Origin: Coenobita brevimanus
Lineage: Eukaryota; Arthropoda; Malacostraca; Decapoda; Coenobitidae
DNA length: 64,000 bases
Direction: 5' to 3'
Assembly: GCA_032717465.1 (NCBI GenBank)
Contig: CM064671.1
Coordinates: 54,652,491-54,716,490, forward strand
Part shown: piece after piece, positions 31,284 through 42,045 of the stretch
Position numbering within the stretch: the stretch's first letter is position 1
How the letters are laid out: the number at the start of each line of letters is the position of its first letter
Position numbers and translations under genes: made by a program
The notes under the pieces: generated by a model
What the model was told of the DNA's origin: nothing
Databases searched by the model: none
What the model saw: the letters and a program-made list of their open reading frames with translations, nothing else

Positions 31284-32424
31284 GAGGCCCCTATTCACAG
31301 AGTTGGTCAAGCGCCACTTTTCTCAAAATTGAGTTAAATACATCATGACCAAGCAACACCATTCTAGTATCGTGTGGAACACAGTGTGACTGGTTATGCA
31401 GCCAGCAGAAGGTCGAAAATAACATTTCTATAATGGTAGTGGTGGTCCATACCGCAACCTCACACTTTTTTTTTTTTCTACACATTTGGCTACCATCGCC
31501 CAATGAATGGCATGGTTGCTAAGCTAGTGGGACATGATTCAGTAGGCAGTCTCCATCATCGAGACAGAAGGCTGGACTAACTATGCCAACGGTCATAAGG
31601 TCGAAAATCCAATAAAGGCACATTTTCTAGTGTCATCACTGCCTCACCACTCCCCAGCATTCCAATGGTTGGCCACAGATGTGGCTAAGCGCCTCGATGT
31701 CAGCAGCCGCTGTGACTGGCTGAGTGAGCCAATGGCGTGCCGTGTTGTGTACCGTGTAGGCTGCTCTCGGCCAATCACGACTGCATGAGACAATGCACTC
31801 TTCAGTTCCATGTTTACACCCAGCCCTGGATGTACTCACAGCTTCGCGTCCGTGATTTTGAGTTATATTTTCATGGGAAATCGGCATTCCCCGTTATTTT
31901 GGCGGATACCAGTAGTGCAAGTGATGATGCAGGACCATCCAGAGTGAGGAAGAGAGGCCGCCATCCTGAGAAGTGGAAGCAGAATGTTGCCAAGATGACG
32001 AGGAATTGCAGCCTGAAGTACACGAGTACTGATATCATGACTATGGTTTCGCCTTGCCCACAGTGAAATATGGTTTTCTTTACAAAGTTATGATGTAGTT
32101 GCACTTATGTATATGTCTTTAACTTAAACATACATGAAAATAATAGTGATATCACTAACACTGTAGCTGTTATTAACCATTTTAGTACAGTATGGTGTTG
32201 TTGTTTGAGACAGGAGTCGACAAAAAACGCAATCACTGTTTCAGCTTTCAATATGCCATTGTATGACTATAATGACATTAAAGTACATACATAAAGCTAC
32301 AAAAAAAAATTACTTAGATATCTTTGCTGGTTACCGAGATATGGCATTTTGAAAATTGCGAAACTTTGTGTTTTTCTCCATTTTTGATTTTCGGCGCTTG
32401 ACCAACTCTGTTAATAAGGGCCTC
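31284..32424. mobile_element. 1.14-kb DNA transposon with ATTT target duplications
   Basis: Terminal inverted repeats of about 31 bases: GAGGCCCCTATTCACAGAG, then TTGGTCAAGCGCC, against GGCGCTTGACCAACTCTG then TTAATAAGGGCCTC. ATTT flanks both ends (31280-31283 and 32425-32428). Inside is a plus-strand ORF (31737-32066) ending with RKRGRHPEKWKQNVAKMTRN, which resembles the N-terminal basic segment of arthropod transposon proteins. Non-autonomous. Superfamily not determined; a 4-bp duplication would suit Chapaev-type elements. Confidence 0.75.
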
Positions 32425-32429
32425 ATTTG

Positions 32430-33033
<604 letters not shown>

Positions 33034-33427
33034 GCAAATTACGCGAATCTTTCAAAACTGAGCTAATATAGCTGGAATGAATAAGTGGATTATGTGAACT
33101 TCAATTGTTCCAACTGACCAGTGGAATGATTTGTTGCTAATTAGGTTATAGACAAAGTAAAGGTGGTCTGACAGATTATGTTGGCATGACTAGAATGCAA
33201 TTCCGATCCAGGTAAACTTCATCGGTGAATAAGTTTAGCCCACGGGACAAAATAGGCTAATCATGATGAGACAAAAGTGCTACATATTTTTATCCTTTTT
33301 TTTACTCAGTTAAACTATAAGATGAAAGTAGAAAATTCCTCCAAGGTATTTTCAATGGGTGAATCTCTTCAAAGTATTACGTGAGATATAATATAGGTAT
33401 GGTTAATACTGTTCTGTGTCTAACCCA

Positions 33428-36260
33428 TCCCGTCCGTGTGACATGTATACATGTCTTCTTGGGGCTGTCCTGGTGTCATGTATACACGATCTAGTAATTC
33501 GCGCCATTGTTTGAATACTCAGCTGATTATTTTCACCACCTGCACCCGCTGGCAATCACCCACATGCATCCCAGTCATGCTTCAGTTGCCTGCATACCTC
33601 TGTGATGGATAGGCCTATGGGTAAAGAAATTCCTGTGTCCCAACCATCAGCCAACTGCCCGCGCCCTCCGACTTCCACTCCTGTGAAGTCCAAAGGCCCT
33701 CGGAGGAAAGGCCTTAGTGATAGTGCAATAGGGAGGGAGTTAGACGTACCATTATCGCCAATTGTGAGTGGGGAAAGTGACTCCTCCTTTGAAGAACCAG
33801 ACTTAGCCATGTTGAATATAGAAAAATATGCATCAGAGGAGGAGAGTAACCGTGAATTCACCACTGTGCAGCAATATTTTCCGTCTGCAGGATCATCAGC
33901 CTTTTCTGGTGATGAAGGATCAGATGTAGTTGATGATCCTGTAGAATGTGATATACGCACAGTGGAGAAAGTGGCGGGGGAGGTACAGAGTGAAGGAAGG
34001 GAAGAGGCTGGCAGAAGGAGAAAACGCAGCAGGCTGAGCTGTCGGGTAGGAGAACGATGTAGGGTGGAATTTTCCACCCATACACAATCACCACCATGTT
34101 TCACCCACACGGCCTGCATCACTTCAATCATCATCCCATGCATCACCACGCCAGCCTGCATCACTCCAGGCCTCAACACGCCGACCTACCTCACCAGGCC
34201 AATCTCCCTCACCACGTGCATCACCACGCCGACCTGCCTCACTTCAGGCCTCACCATGTGCATCACCATACCGACCTGCCTCACTTCCAGCCTCACTGCG
34301 TGCATTACCACGCTGACCTGCCTCACCATGTGCCTCACCATGCTAACCTGCCTCATCCCCTGCATCACCATGCTGACCTGCCTCACTTCAGGCCTCACCA
34401 TGTGCCTCACCACACTGGCCTGCATCATTACAGGATTCACCATGCCGGCCTGCCTCACCACATGCCACTTCACCACAACCTGGCCCATCTGGATAAGTTA
34501 GTGCAGGTGCACGCCAGCAGGCACGTGCCCACTGACGCCTTTCACCAACACTATCACCATCATGATCACCGTCACCAACATCATCACCTGCCTCATCTAG
34601 TGGTAGGTCAGTGAAATCGCCACCACGCCACCATGCTAGGGGCCGTGGCAGGGCACGGGGTAGGTCACGTGCATGGCAGGCAAGGCAGGAACCACGGACT
34701 GGTAGATTTGAAACCTTTATGTGAGAGGAAGGGATAGGGTTTCAGCCTGAAATATCTGTTTTTGACGACACAAACGCAGATGTGCGGCCAGAATTTCCCT
34801 GCAACAGAGCTTCTTCTGCAGTGGACTTCTTCCTTGCTTTTTTCACAACAGCAATGATGAAGTTCATTGTGAAAGAAGTGAACAGTTTCAGGGATTTCTG
34901 CTGCAATTGGGCTGAAACCTCGCACGTGAGAGAGAGTGCGAAAATGAAGGAATGGACTGCAATGAATGTTAGCGAAATGTATATATGGCTAGGTTTGACA
35001 ACGTTGATGCCTCACATTAGGAAACATAACATACATGATTACTGGCTCGTGGACGATATTGCTGCGACGCCAGTATTCAGTAGGTATATGCTACTTGACT
35101 AATATCTTGACATCTTGAGGCATTTACATTTTTCCACCAGTATGGGCCCACATCTGAACGATACGCTGTGGAAAATTCACTCGACTCTAGAGATGATGAA
35201 GGAGAAATTTCGATCATTTTTCAGGCCATTTCAGATGGTTGTTATTGACGAGTCGCTTGTTTTGTTCAGGGGACGTGTTGCCTTCATTCAATACATTCCA
35301 TCTAAGAGACAACATTTTAGAATAAAGATCTTTGTCTTGTGTGATGGCAAGATTGGGTACGTGCTTGATTTCATTGTGTATACAGCGAGTGATGCGGTGT
35401 TGTCAAAGGACAACCCCCATGGTTTCTCTGGCTCTGTGGTCAAGAAACTCATGGATAGGTACTTCGGTGGCAACCATATCCTTTACACGGATAATTATTA
35501 CACGGCACCAAGTCTTGCAAAGTATCTGCAAGAACACCAAATTGGATCATGTGGCACTGTCCATGCAAAGAGGAAGCATTGGCCATCCTTTCCCAAAGGT
35601 ACCATGAAGGGGGAGTGCAGGACCTTGCAATCAGGTATGCTCTTGGCAATTCACTGGCATGATAAGAGAAAGGTGAATGTCCTCTCCATGGTCCACGAAG
35701 GTAGGTTGATTGACACAGGCAAGGTCGATAGAAGAACAATGCAGCCAGTCTTCAAGCCTGATGCTGTTCTGGACTATAATGTGAACATGTGACTCGTTGA
35801 TAAATCAGATATGCAGATCAGCACAATTGACTGTCTGAGGAGGTGCTGTAAGTGGTATAAGAAGGCATTCCTACATGTACTGGACATCTGTGTACTGAAT
35901 GCCTTCATTCTATACAAGGAGGTTACACAGATCAGCACATCCCTCAGACAGTTCGAGAAGGATTTGATTTATGGTCTTCTGGAGAGGTTTGGACAGGTAA
36001 TTCCTTCCGTGAAATGTAGGCACAGTGTCCAGCAACTGCCTGACCGCCTGCAGTGCAGGGACTACCTCAGCAGGCATTTCATGGAAATATTACCTCGCAC
36101 ACCTGCAGGCAAAGAAGCCTTCCAGCGTTGCTTTGTTTGCACCAGTTCATTGCGCCGACCACAGCAACGCCGTATGTCGAAGTGGTGGTGTGCAGAATGT
36201 AAGGTTGCACTGTGTACTGACTGTTTCTTTGATTTCCATGCACAGACCGAGAGGTAGGAG
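33428..36260 (+). pseudogene. piggyBac transposon with decayed transposase
   Basis: Cut-and-paste transposase that normally inserts at TTAA. N-terminal part 33602-34080, with acidic residues (SGESDSSFEEPD); core 34782-36257 in one frame. The three catalytic aspartates are visible: VVIDESL (GAC 35247), YTDNYYTA (GAT 35490) and LDYNVNM (GAC 35772). A C-terminal cysteine-rich zinc finger follows (CFVCTSS, WWCAECKVALCTDCF). Stops at 35100-35102 (TAA) and 35790-35792 (TGA, inside the normally conserved GGVDKSD block) break the core. Between the N-terminus and core, the frame is lost in a His-rich minisatellite. The left end may be near 33428 (CTAACCCATCCCGTCCG, a mutated TTAA site). I could not find the right end. 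Inactive. Confidence 0.88.
34090..34490. repeat. Minisatellite inside piggyBac coding region
   Basis: Degenerate tandem repeats of about 21-42 bases built on CATCACCACGCCGACCTGCC and variants. All three plus frames are open, which gives spurious His-rich and Thr/Cys-rich ORFs. It lies where piggyBac relatives have a low-complexity Arg/Ser-rich linker. Confidence 0.8.
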
Positions 36261-36261
36261 T

Positions 36262-36540
36262 CTGGGTATTATGAATAAGTTAGTTTTGTACATACCGATG
36301 TTGTTTTTTGTTGAAATAGAAAATATGATTTCACTGCTCTGTGTGTATTTATGTGAAGAATGGAGGCAGAAAGTATGTGTCATGATAAACTCACAGCCTT
36401 ATTTTATTTGGGAAACATTTGCTTATACATATTTGTGATGAAAAATTATAACTCAAAGGAACAAGAAAATCACTGTGGTAAGTATTTCAGTTTGTGGGCA
36501 GTACATAAATGACTACCGGTACTTGGTTCACATTTTATTG
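36262..36540. other. Downstream of piggyBac; no gene recognised
   Basis: I looked for the right piggyBac terminus here and did not find it. Confidence 0.3.
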
Positions 36541-36547
36541 TTTTTTC

Positions 36548-36760
36548 CAGTAGTACTTATAGTGGTAGTAGTAGTGGTAGTATGTGTGGTAGGTGTGGTA
36601 GTAACAATAGTAGATGTGGTAGTTGTAATAGTAGTAGTTGTGGTAGTGGTAGTAGTACTTGTAGTAGTGGTAGTTGTAGTATTAGTAGTAGTTGTTGTAG
36701 TGGTAGTTGTACTTGTACTTCTAGTAGTAATAGTATTATTTCTAGGAGTTGCAATACCCA
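36548..36760. repeat. (GTA/GTG/GTT)n trinucleotide-like repeat
   Basis: Degenerate GTAGTAGTGGTA-type array. The Val-rich, Cys/Ser-rich and Leu-rich ORFs across it are artefacts. Confidence 0.9.
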
Positions 36761-36822
36761 GACTTCTACTCGATCACCAATGCCAGAATTGAGCAACAAT
36801 CCTAGTCAAACATACATTTCCG

Positions 36823-36830
<8 letters not shown>

Positions 36831-36882
<52 letters not shown>

Positions 36883-36905
36883 CGAGAGAGAGAGAGAGAG
36901 CGCGA
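36831..36905. repeat. (GA)n microsatellite
   Basis: About 35 GA units with AA/GC interruptions, ending just before the Harbinger element. Confidence 0.9.
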
Positions 36906-36925
36906 GAGTGTCTGTCTGTCTGTAA

Positions 36926-37933
36926 AGCTGCTCACACACGCAGAGGACTGGCATCACGATTTTATGAGGATTGGCGTCAAGAGGCCAGTCCTAACAATAT
37001 CGTCACTGTGTGTAGGCTCTTAATTCCAATCGTCAAATGGAATTATTCGGCCTCATGGAATTACGTCTGGTTATAAATCCACGTGAGGCCGGGAAAGGGT
37101 TGGCGTCATTGGCGCCAATCGTCTGCTTGTAGGGGACGGCTCGCGCCAGTTGCTTGAGGCCACTTGAAGCCAATCGTCTGCGTGTAGGAAGGGAGTGCAG
37201 ACCGGGAGCAGACATCAAGGCGCCAGTCGTTTGCGTGTGTGGAGGCATGAGAGCAGATGAGAGCAGACATCAAGGCGACAGTTGTCTGGTGCACACAGAG
37301 GCGTGTCGACATCTGCTCATCATCAGTTGCACATCATGGTTTTAAGTAAAAGACAGAAGAGTGCTCTACTGATAGTGCTAATAAGTGACGAATCTGAAGA
37401 AGAACGTTGTCATAAAAAAAGTCGACTATGGACAAAACCGTGGCTAAAAAAGAGAGAGAAGCTTTCTCATATGGTATTGCGGATGAACTGAGAGAAAATA
37501 ACCCCAATGATTATAAAAACTACTTATGGATGACTGATGATTCATTCAGATATTTGTTAACCCTGGTTTCCCCGGTGATAACGAAGAAAGATACAGTAAT
37601 GAGGAAATCCATATCAGCAGAGGAGAGGCTAGCTGCAACCCTGAGGTTTCTTACAATGGGGCAGTCACTGGAAGATCTGAAGTTTTCAACAGATCTTCTT
37701 CACAACTGAACGAAAGTGACGGTGTGACAGTCCTTTATACATGCAGACGACTGGCGCGAGATGCCTCCACACACGCAGACGACTGGTGCCTTGATGTCTG
37801 TCCTCATGCCAATCCCTAACGACAATCGTCAGCGTGTGTGGGGTTTCGTCTATGATGCCAAGCCTTAAAGGTAGTCCACAAATGATTTTCCTCACAGAAT
37901 CGTGATGCCAGTCCTCTGTGTGTGTGGGCAGCT
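36926..37933 (+). mobile_element. Harbinger-type non-autonomous element
   Basis: Terminal inverted repeats of about 45 bases. Left: AGCTGCTCACACACGCAGAG then GACTGGCATCACGATT. Right, reverse complement: AGCTGCCCACACACACAGAG then GACTGGCATCACGATT. Flanked by TAA at 36923-36925 and 37934-37936, the TWA duplication typical of Harbinger/PIF. It retains only the start of the transposase (37427-37709). Several internal subrepeats of the type GACGACTGGCGC lie near both ends. Confidence 0.88.
37339..37709 (+). pseudogene. N-terminal fragment of Harbinger transposase
   Basis: Reading frame with NPNDYKNYLWMTDDSFRYLL, LVSPVITKKDTVMRKSI and SAEERLAATLRFLTMGQSLEDL, the N-terminal helix-turn-helix region of HARBI1-like transposases. 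It ends at a stop (TGA) shortly after LLHN, and no DDE catalytic domain follows before the right terminal repeat. It resembles the amplified non-autonomous derivative of a larger element. Confidence 0.8.
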
Positions 37934-37939
37934 TAAGGA

Positions 37940-38700
37940 GGAATATGAGCAGTGTGAGTTCAAGGTTGCTGCTACTCTGATCGGCCTTCATTCACCCAGT
38001 ATGACCGATTATGGAAGAATATTCACCGAAATAGTGTTTGTAGTGCATTTTGGTGTACTGGAAGTGTCATCGAAGTAATAAAAGTGTGGTGGGCTAGTGT
38101 AAGCCATTGTTGTGTCACCGAACCTCCGCCACGAATACAGACACCAGCAAAAAAACACCAAAAATTGCCCTGATTCCCCACTCACTCACTCTCCCTATCT
38201 GCACTTCATGGACTATCTGGTGCCATCATCTTGAAGTCGAAGGATTGATGAGTAATATGAAACCTTATTTGTTGCAATTTGTTAAGTATTAACAGAGAAG
38301 CATTAAAAAGGGACAATTTTGCCTATTTATGTCGGGAATGCCCAGCTGTGGGGAGACCTCGCGATAACATCTGCTGGACGGGAGGGGCTAAACATCATCA
38401 TATTTCAAAAATGACACGGGTGTCAAGCAAATGTATGAATGTTATCTGTGACTTTCAGAAGTTTAAACAGTAATTTCAGATTGTGACTGCAGAGTTTAGA
38501 TATAAATAAGAGCAATATACATACTTCATGAAATAATTATTAATCAATTTTGTCATTCTTACCTTGCTACATTGTTTACCTTAGTACATACATAACCACT
38601 TTTGTATACATCCTCTTTCTTCCCTGGTTCACTAAACTTAGTCTGTCCACAACCAAAAGCCTGGCTTTTTTGCGGGGTTAGTGCTGACATAAAAAAAAAC
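37940..38700. other. No gene recognised
   Basis: Short ORFs only, without splice or family support. Confidence 0.3.
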
Positions 38701-38702
38701 TG

Positions 38703-38704
<2 letters not shown>

Positions 38705-38748
<44 letters not shown>
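38705..38748. repeat. (CA)n microsatellite
   Basis: About 22 CA units. Confidence 0.95.
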
Positions 38749-38751
<3 letters not shown>

Positions 38752-38824
38752 TTTTCATCTATCGTTCAGTACCCCATCAGGATTGTCGGAGCCTAGCTGT
38801 AAACTACTCAGTTCCGACATTTAA

Positions 38825-39095
38825 GGCAACAGTGACCATACTCGCGGCACACGACTCGGAGGTTGTCATTATCGTACCTTGGCAACCTACCATTCAAAAG
38901 TGCATTCCATTTCCTGTATAACATGAGATGCAAGTGATTCGTGTATAATATATTGATGTATAATATATTCGTGCATAATAATATGATTCGTGTAAAATAT
39001 GATATGAACTCAGACGCACTTTTGAATGGTAGGTTGCCAGGGTACGACAATGACAACCTTAGAGTCGTGCACCGTGACTACAGTGTCACTTGCCC
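38825..39095. mobile_element. Fold-back MITE flanked by TTAA
   Basis: Two arms of about 85 bases are inverted copies: left GGCAACAGTG ... CAACCTACCATTCAAAAGTG, right CACTTTTGAATGGTAGGTTG ... CACTTGCC. TTAA flanks at 38821-38824 and 39096-39099. The loop of about 100 bases is AT-rich. The TTAA duplication suggests piggyBac or Kolobok type. Unrelated in sequence to the 26-28 kb TTAA elements. Confidence 0.75.
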
Positions 39096-39235
39096 TTAAG
39101 CAGCCCCAGCTAACCCTCAGATATAAACACATGACCAGTGTGGTTGGAGCGCCTTAACCCAGGAAGCCAATGATCTCCAAACAACATAATTGTTTTCCTA
39201 TTTAACAGGATGATTATTTGGCGTGTGTCTATATA

Positions 39236-40670
39236 CAGTAATCCCCGTACTATCCGGACGCCCACTTTCCGGACATCCCTACTTACTGGACATTGTGGGC
39301 CTAGACCTTTGGAACCCAAAAATGGCCAAAATAAGAAAAAATCCCCCCAAAATCCGAATTTTTCCCCACCCATAATTTGAAATTGCCGTGCAGCACCGAA
39401 CAGCTGTTACACCACAGACCCTCACCCCCTCCTTCCTGCCCCCTCCCCCCTCCCCTGTCAGGGTTGTCATTTGGTATTTTTCATTACCAAATGTGGGCCA
39501 ATTTGGTCATGATAAATTCGTTTGGTTATGACTCAGAGTAATGCATTACCAAACGGATTTTTCACATGTATGAGGATACATAGGATGGAGATGATGGATT
39601 GTTTGCTCTCTCTGATTAATCTGCTAACGTACATAGCGTGAAAATAACCAACATGCTGTTAATTATACAAAGAGTGATTACATGTATTTCCACCTGTATA
39701 TATAACTAGTGAAGAATAAATGCTAGCATTACGAATTTGGTAATGAAAAGTTAAATCTGGTAATGAAAACTGAGGAGTTTGGTAATGTGGCCATTGCGAT
39801 CTGGCAACTCTGTTTCCCCCTCACATACCAACAACACCGAAACAGTTATTCCCTAACTTCGATCGCGAGTGGTAGCATGTTGTAATGGGAGCCACACGTG
39901 CTAATTTTTTTGTGAATAAACAGTGAATAAACTGCAATACCTCGCCACTAGACCACACGGAATTTACAGTGTTGTGCAGTGTTAAGAAATTAGAATTTAG
40001 AGTGCAAAGGATTAACTGTTGAGTGCAAATCGCGGTTGGACTGGCCTGGTGCAGTTAACAATGTGCAGTGTTGAACAGTTATAACTCACAGTGCAAAGAA
40101 TTACTGTAAGTGCAGCACAACACTGGATTACTGTACGTGCTTCAAGGGCATTTTCACCACTTCCAAAACCTTACAAAAGGCAGCTACATACGTGCCGTAA
40201 TTACCCTGGGTGAGGTACAGTCACTTCTAATTCCTCATTCTTTGGTTCCTTTTCATTTATTTCAAGCTTTATGTCCATTATTGGTGTGAATAGGATCTTA
40301 AATAGGTTTAAATATGTGCTATGCATGTCCGGAAGGGAGTTATTTAGGTGGCTTTCAAAATTAGGCTGGGTTAGGGTCCATAAGTACCAGTCCAGGAGCC
40401 AGGGACTTGTAAGTACCCAGAATGTTTAATATTGTATAAACTCACCTCTAAAACCTCATTTTGTGGTTCTTTTGCATTTATTTCAGTCTTTTATATCCCT
40501 TATTGATGTGATTTGGGTCTTAAGTAGATGCTATGCATGTCCAAAGGGAGTTGTATAGGTGTTTTTCTAAGTACAAGTCCAGGAGGCTGGGGCCCACTAT
40601 CCGGACGGGACCACTTTCCGGACATGCCTTTGGCTCTGTTACATCGGATAGTGGAGGGATTACTTATATA

Positions 40671-40673
<3 letters not shown>
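39236..40673. mobile_element. pogo/Tigger-like non-autonomous element
   Basis: Left end CAGTAATCCCCGTACTATCC, then GGACGCCCACTTTCCGGACAT. Right end, reverse complement: CAGTATATAAGTAATCCCTC, then CACTATCCG, with further blocks GGACATGCC and ACTTTCCGGAC. TA lies at both borders. CAGTAATCC ends with a TA target are typical of pogo/Tigger (Tc1-mariner group). No transposase frame found in the 1.4 kb. Confidence 0.6.

Positions 40674-40722
<49 letters not shown>
40674..40722. repeat. (AT)n microsatellite
   Basis: About 22 AT units, followed by a GATA-rich stretch to 40790. Confidence 0.95.
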
Positions 40723-40723
<1 letters not shown>

Positions 40724-40844
40724 ATATAGATAGATAGACAGATATAGATATAGATATGGATAGATAGATAGGTAGACAGACATAGATAGATAACCAATTA
40801 CACCAGAAAATAACAGAAAGTACCCAGAGTGCGCATACCTGATT

Positions 40845-41110
40845 GCCCCCAAAATTTAATTGTTCCTTTACCCGCGGCCAGCTCTTTCAAAAAATTCTAT
40901 TGAAATTCATTGAAAACTTTTCCAGATATTATACATGGGATCTGGATCGGGGTCTGGATCTGCCATCAAATTTAAATAATTGTTTCATGGCACGTGGCCC
41001 ACCCTTCCACCAAATTTCATTGAAATTCACTGAGAATTTTTGGAGATATAATCTGGACAAACAGACAGACAAACAAAGGTGAATATATAACCTTCTCCAT
41101 CATCGTTGAC
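40845..41110. repeat. Interspersed repeat, partial copy
   Basis: Contains the 'aatttcattgaaattcatt', GGATCGGGGTCTGGATC and 'acaaacagacagacaaac' blocks of the family also at 0.55, 46.5 and 57.9 kb. Confidence 0.5.
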
Positions 41111-41439
41111 GGATGTAAAAGTTGTTCCTGCAACAACATAAGTGTGTGTATGTGTGTGTGCATTGTGTGTGTATGTAGCCTAGAGAGAGAGAGAGAGAGG
41201 TAAATGCACCCCTAGAAGACCTAGTGATCACAGAACTTCTAACAATAGATGATTATCAGTTAGTTACTTCTGTGCTGTTCATGTTTGCACTTAAAACAAA
41301 ATAATTGCTGTAAATGACTGTGAGCTATGTTCCCTACCACCAGACGATCAGTTTCAAGAACCTTCCCATTATAAATGGTAGTCTATGTAGTGTTTCATTA
41401 CGATCTTGTAGTTCCTACTTAATAAATTATTCAACTTAC

Positions 41440-41552
41440 TGTATGGGACGAGGGAAATGAATCATCGTTACTGAAGAAGAGAATAGAACATCGTACGGTA
41501 CTACGAGGTAGAACAGCCTGCAGCATCTCAGGTACGAGGAGTTGTTCACCAT
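41440..41552 (-). CDS. IR amino-terminal-domain exon (second 5' end)
   Basis: The acceptor ACTTCTGTTTTTCAAAG and the donor CATACA|GTAAGT bound 2 + 37 codons. Product LLVPEMLQAVLPRSTVRCS then ILFFSNDDS, the usual first strand and helix of the decapod IR amino-terminal domain (expected just after the signal peptide). Its entry phase fits the signal exon at 45331-45415. Its exit phase (0) fits IR-1 exon 2 at 21660. I saw no further exon of its own between 41.4 and 24.7 kb. So it is either the true N-terminus of IR-1 (with a 20-kb intron full of transposons) or the stump of a broken receptor. Confidence 0.55.
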
Positions 41553-41979
41553 CTTTGAAAAACAGAAGTATGTATTATATATCTCATCTCTCTTATCTCA
41601 TCTCATCAGCTGTTTGAATGTCCACTCCAGGACCGGCCTATCCTTACCGAAGTAGGTACGGCCAATGTATCTCTACCAAGTGGCTTAGGCTGTCTAGTTG
41701 TATGTAGGGTGAGAAGTGCTTGTAAGTGTAATTGTTGTGTTGCAGTGGCTTTGGATGTGTGTGTAGTCTGTGAACCAAGTGTAATCGGCCTGCGCAAGCC
41801 GACTGGGTGCATGCATACTTTATAGTATGAGACACTGGTTCAACCACAGTATCCTGTGTGTCCGCCAATGCAGTACGTGGCCAGAAGAACGCTCCTAAGG
41901 TTTATTACCCTGGCGGGGAGCAAACCCTCGTTCATCAGTGTACGAAAAGTACCCTTTACCACTGTACCACAGAGGCTCA

Positions 41980-41980
<1 letters not shown>

Positions 41981-42043
<63 letters not shown>
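41981..42043. repeat. (AT)n microsatellite
   Basis: About 31 AT units at the left border of the transposase-like pseudogene. Confidence 0.95.

Positions 42044-42044
<1 letters not shown>

Positions 42045-42045
<1 letters not shown>

Noticed and set aside
34096..34614. 172-codon histidine-rich ORF that could suggest a metal-binding protein
   Set aside because: It lies in a minisatellite open in three frames inside the piggyBac transposase region and out of frame with it.
36475..36799. Valine-rich, Cys/Ser-rich and leucine-rich ORFs
   Set aside because: All are frames of one degenerate GTA/GTG array.
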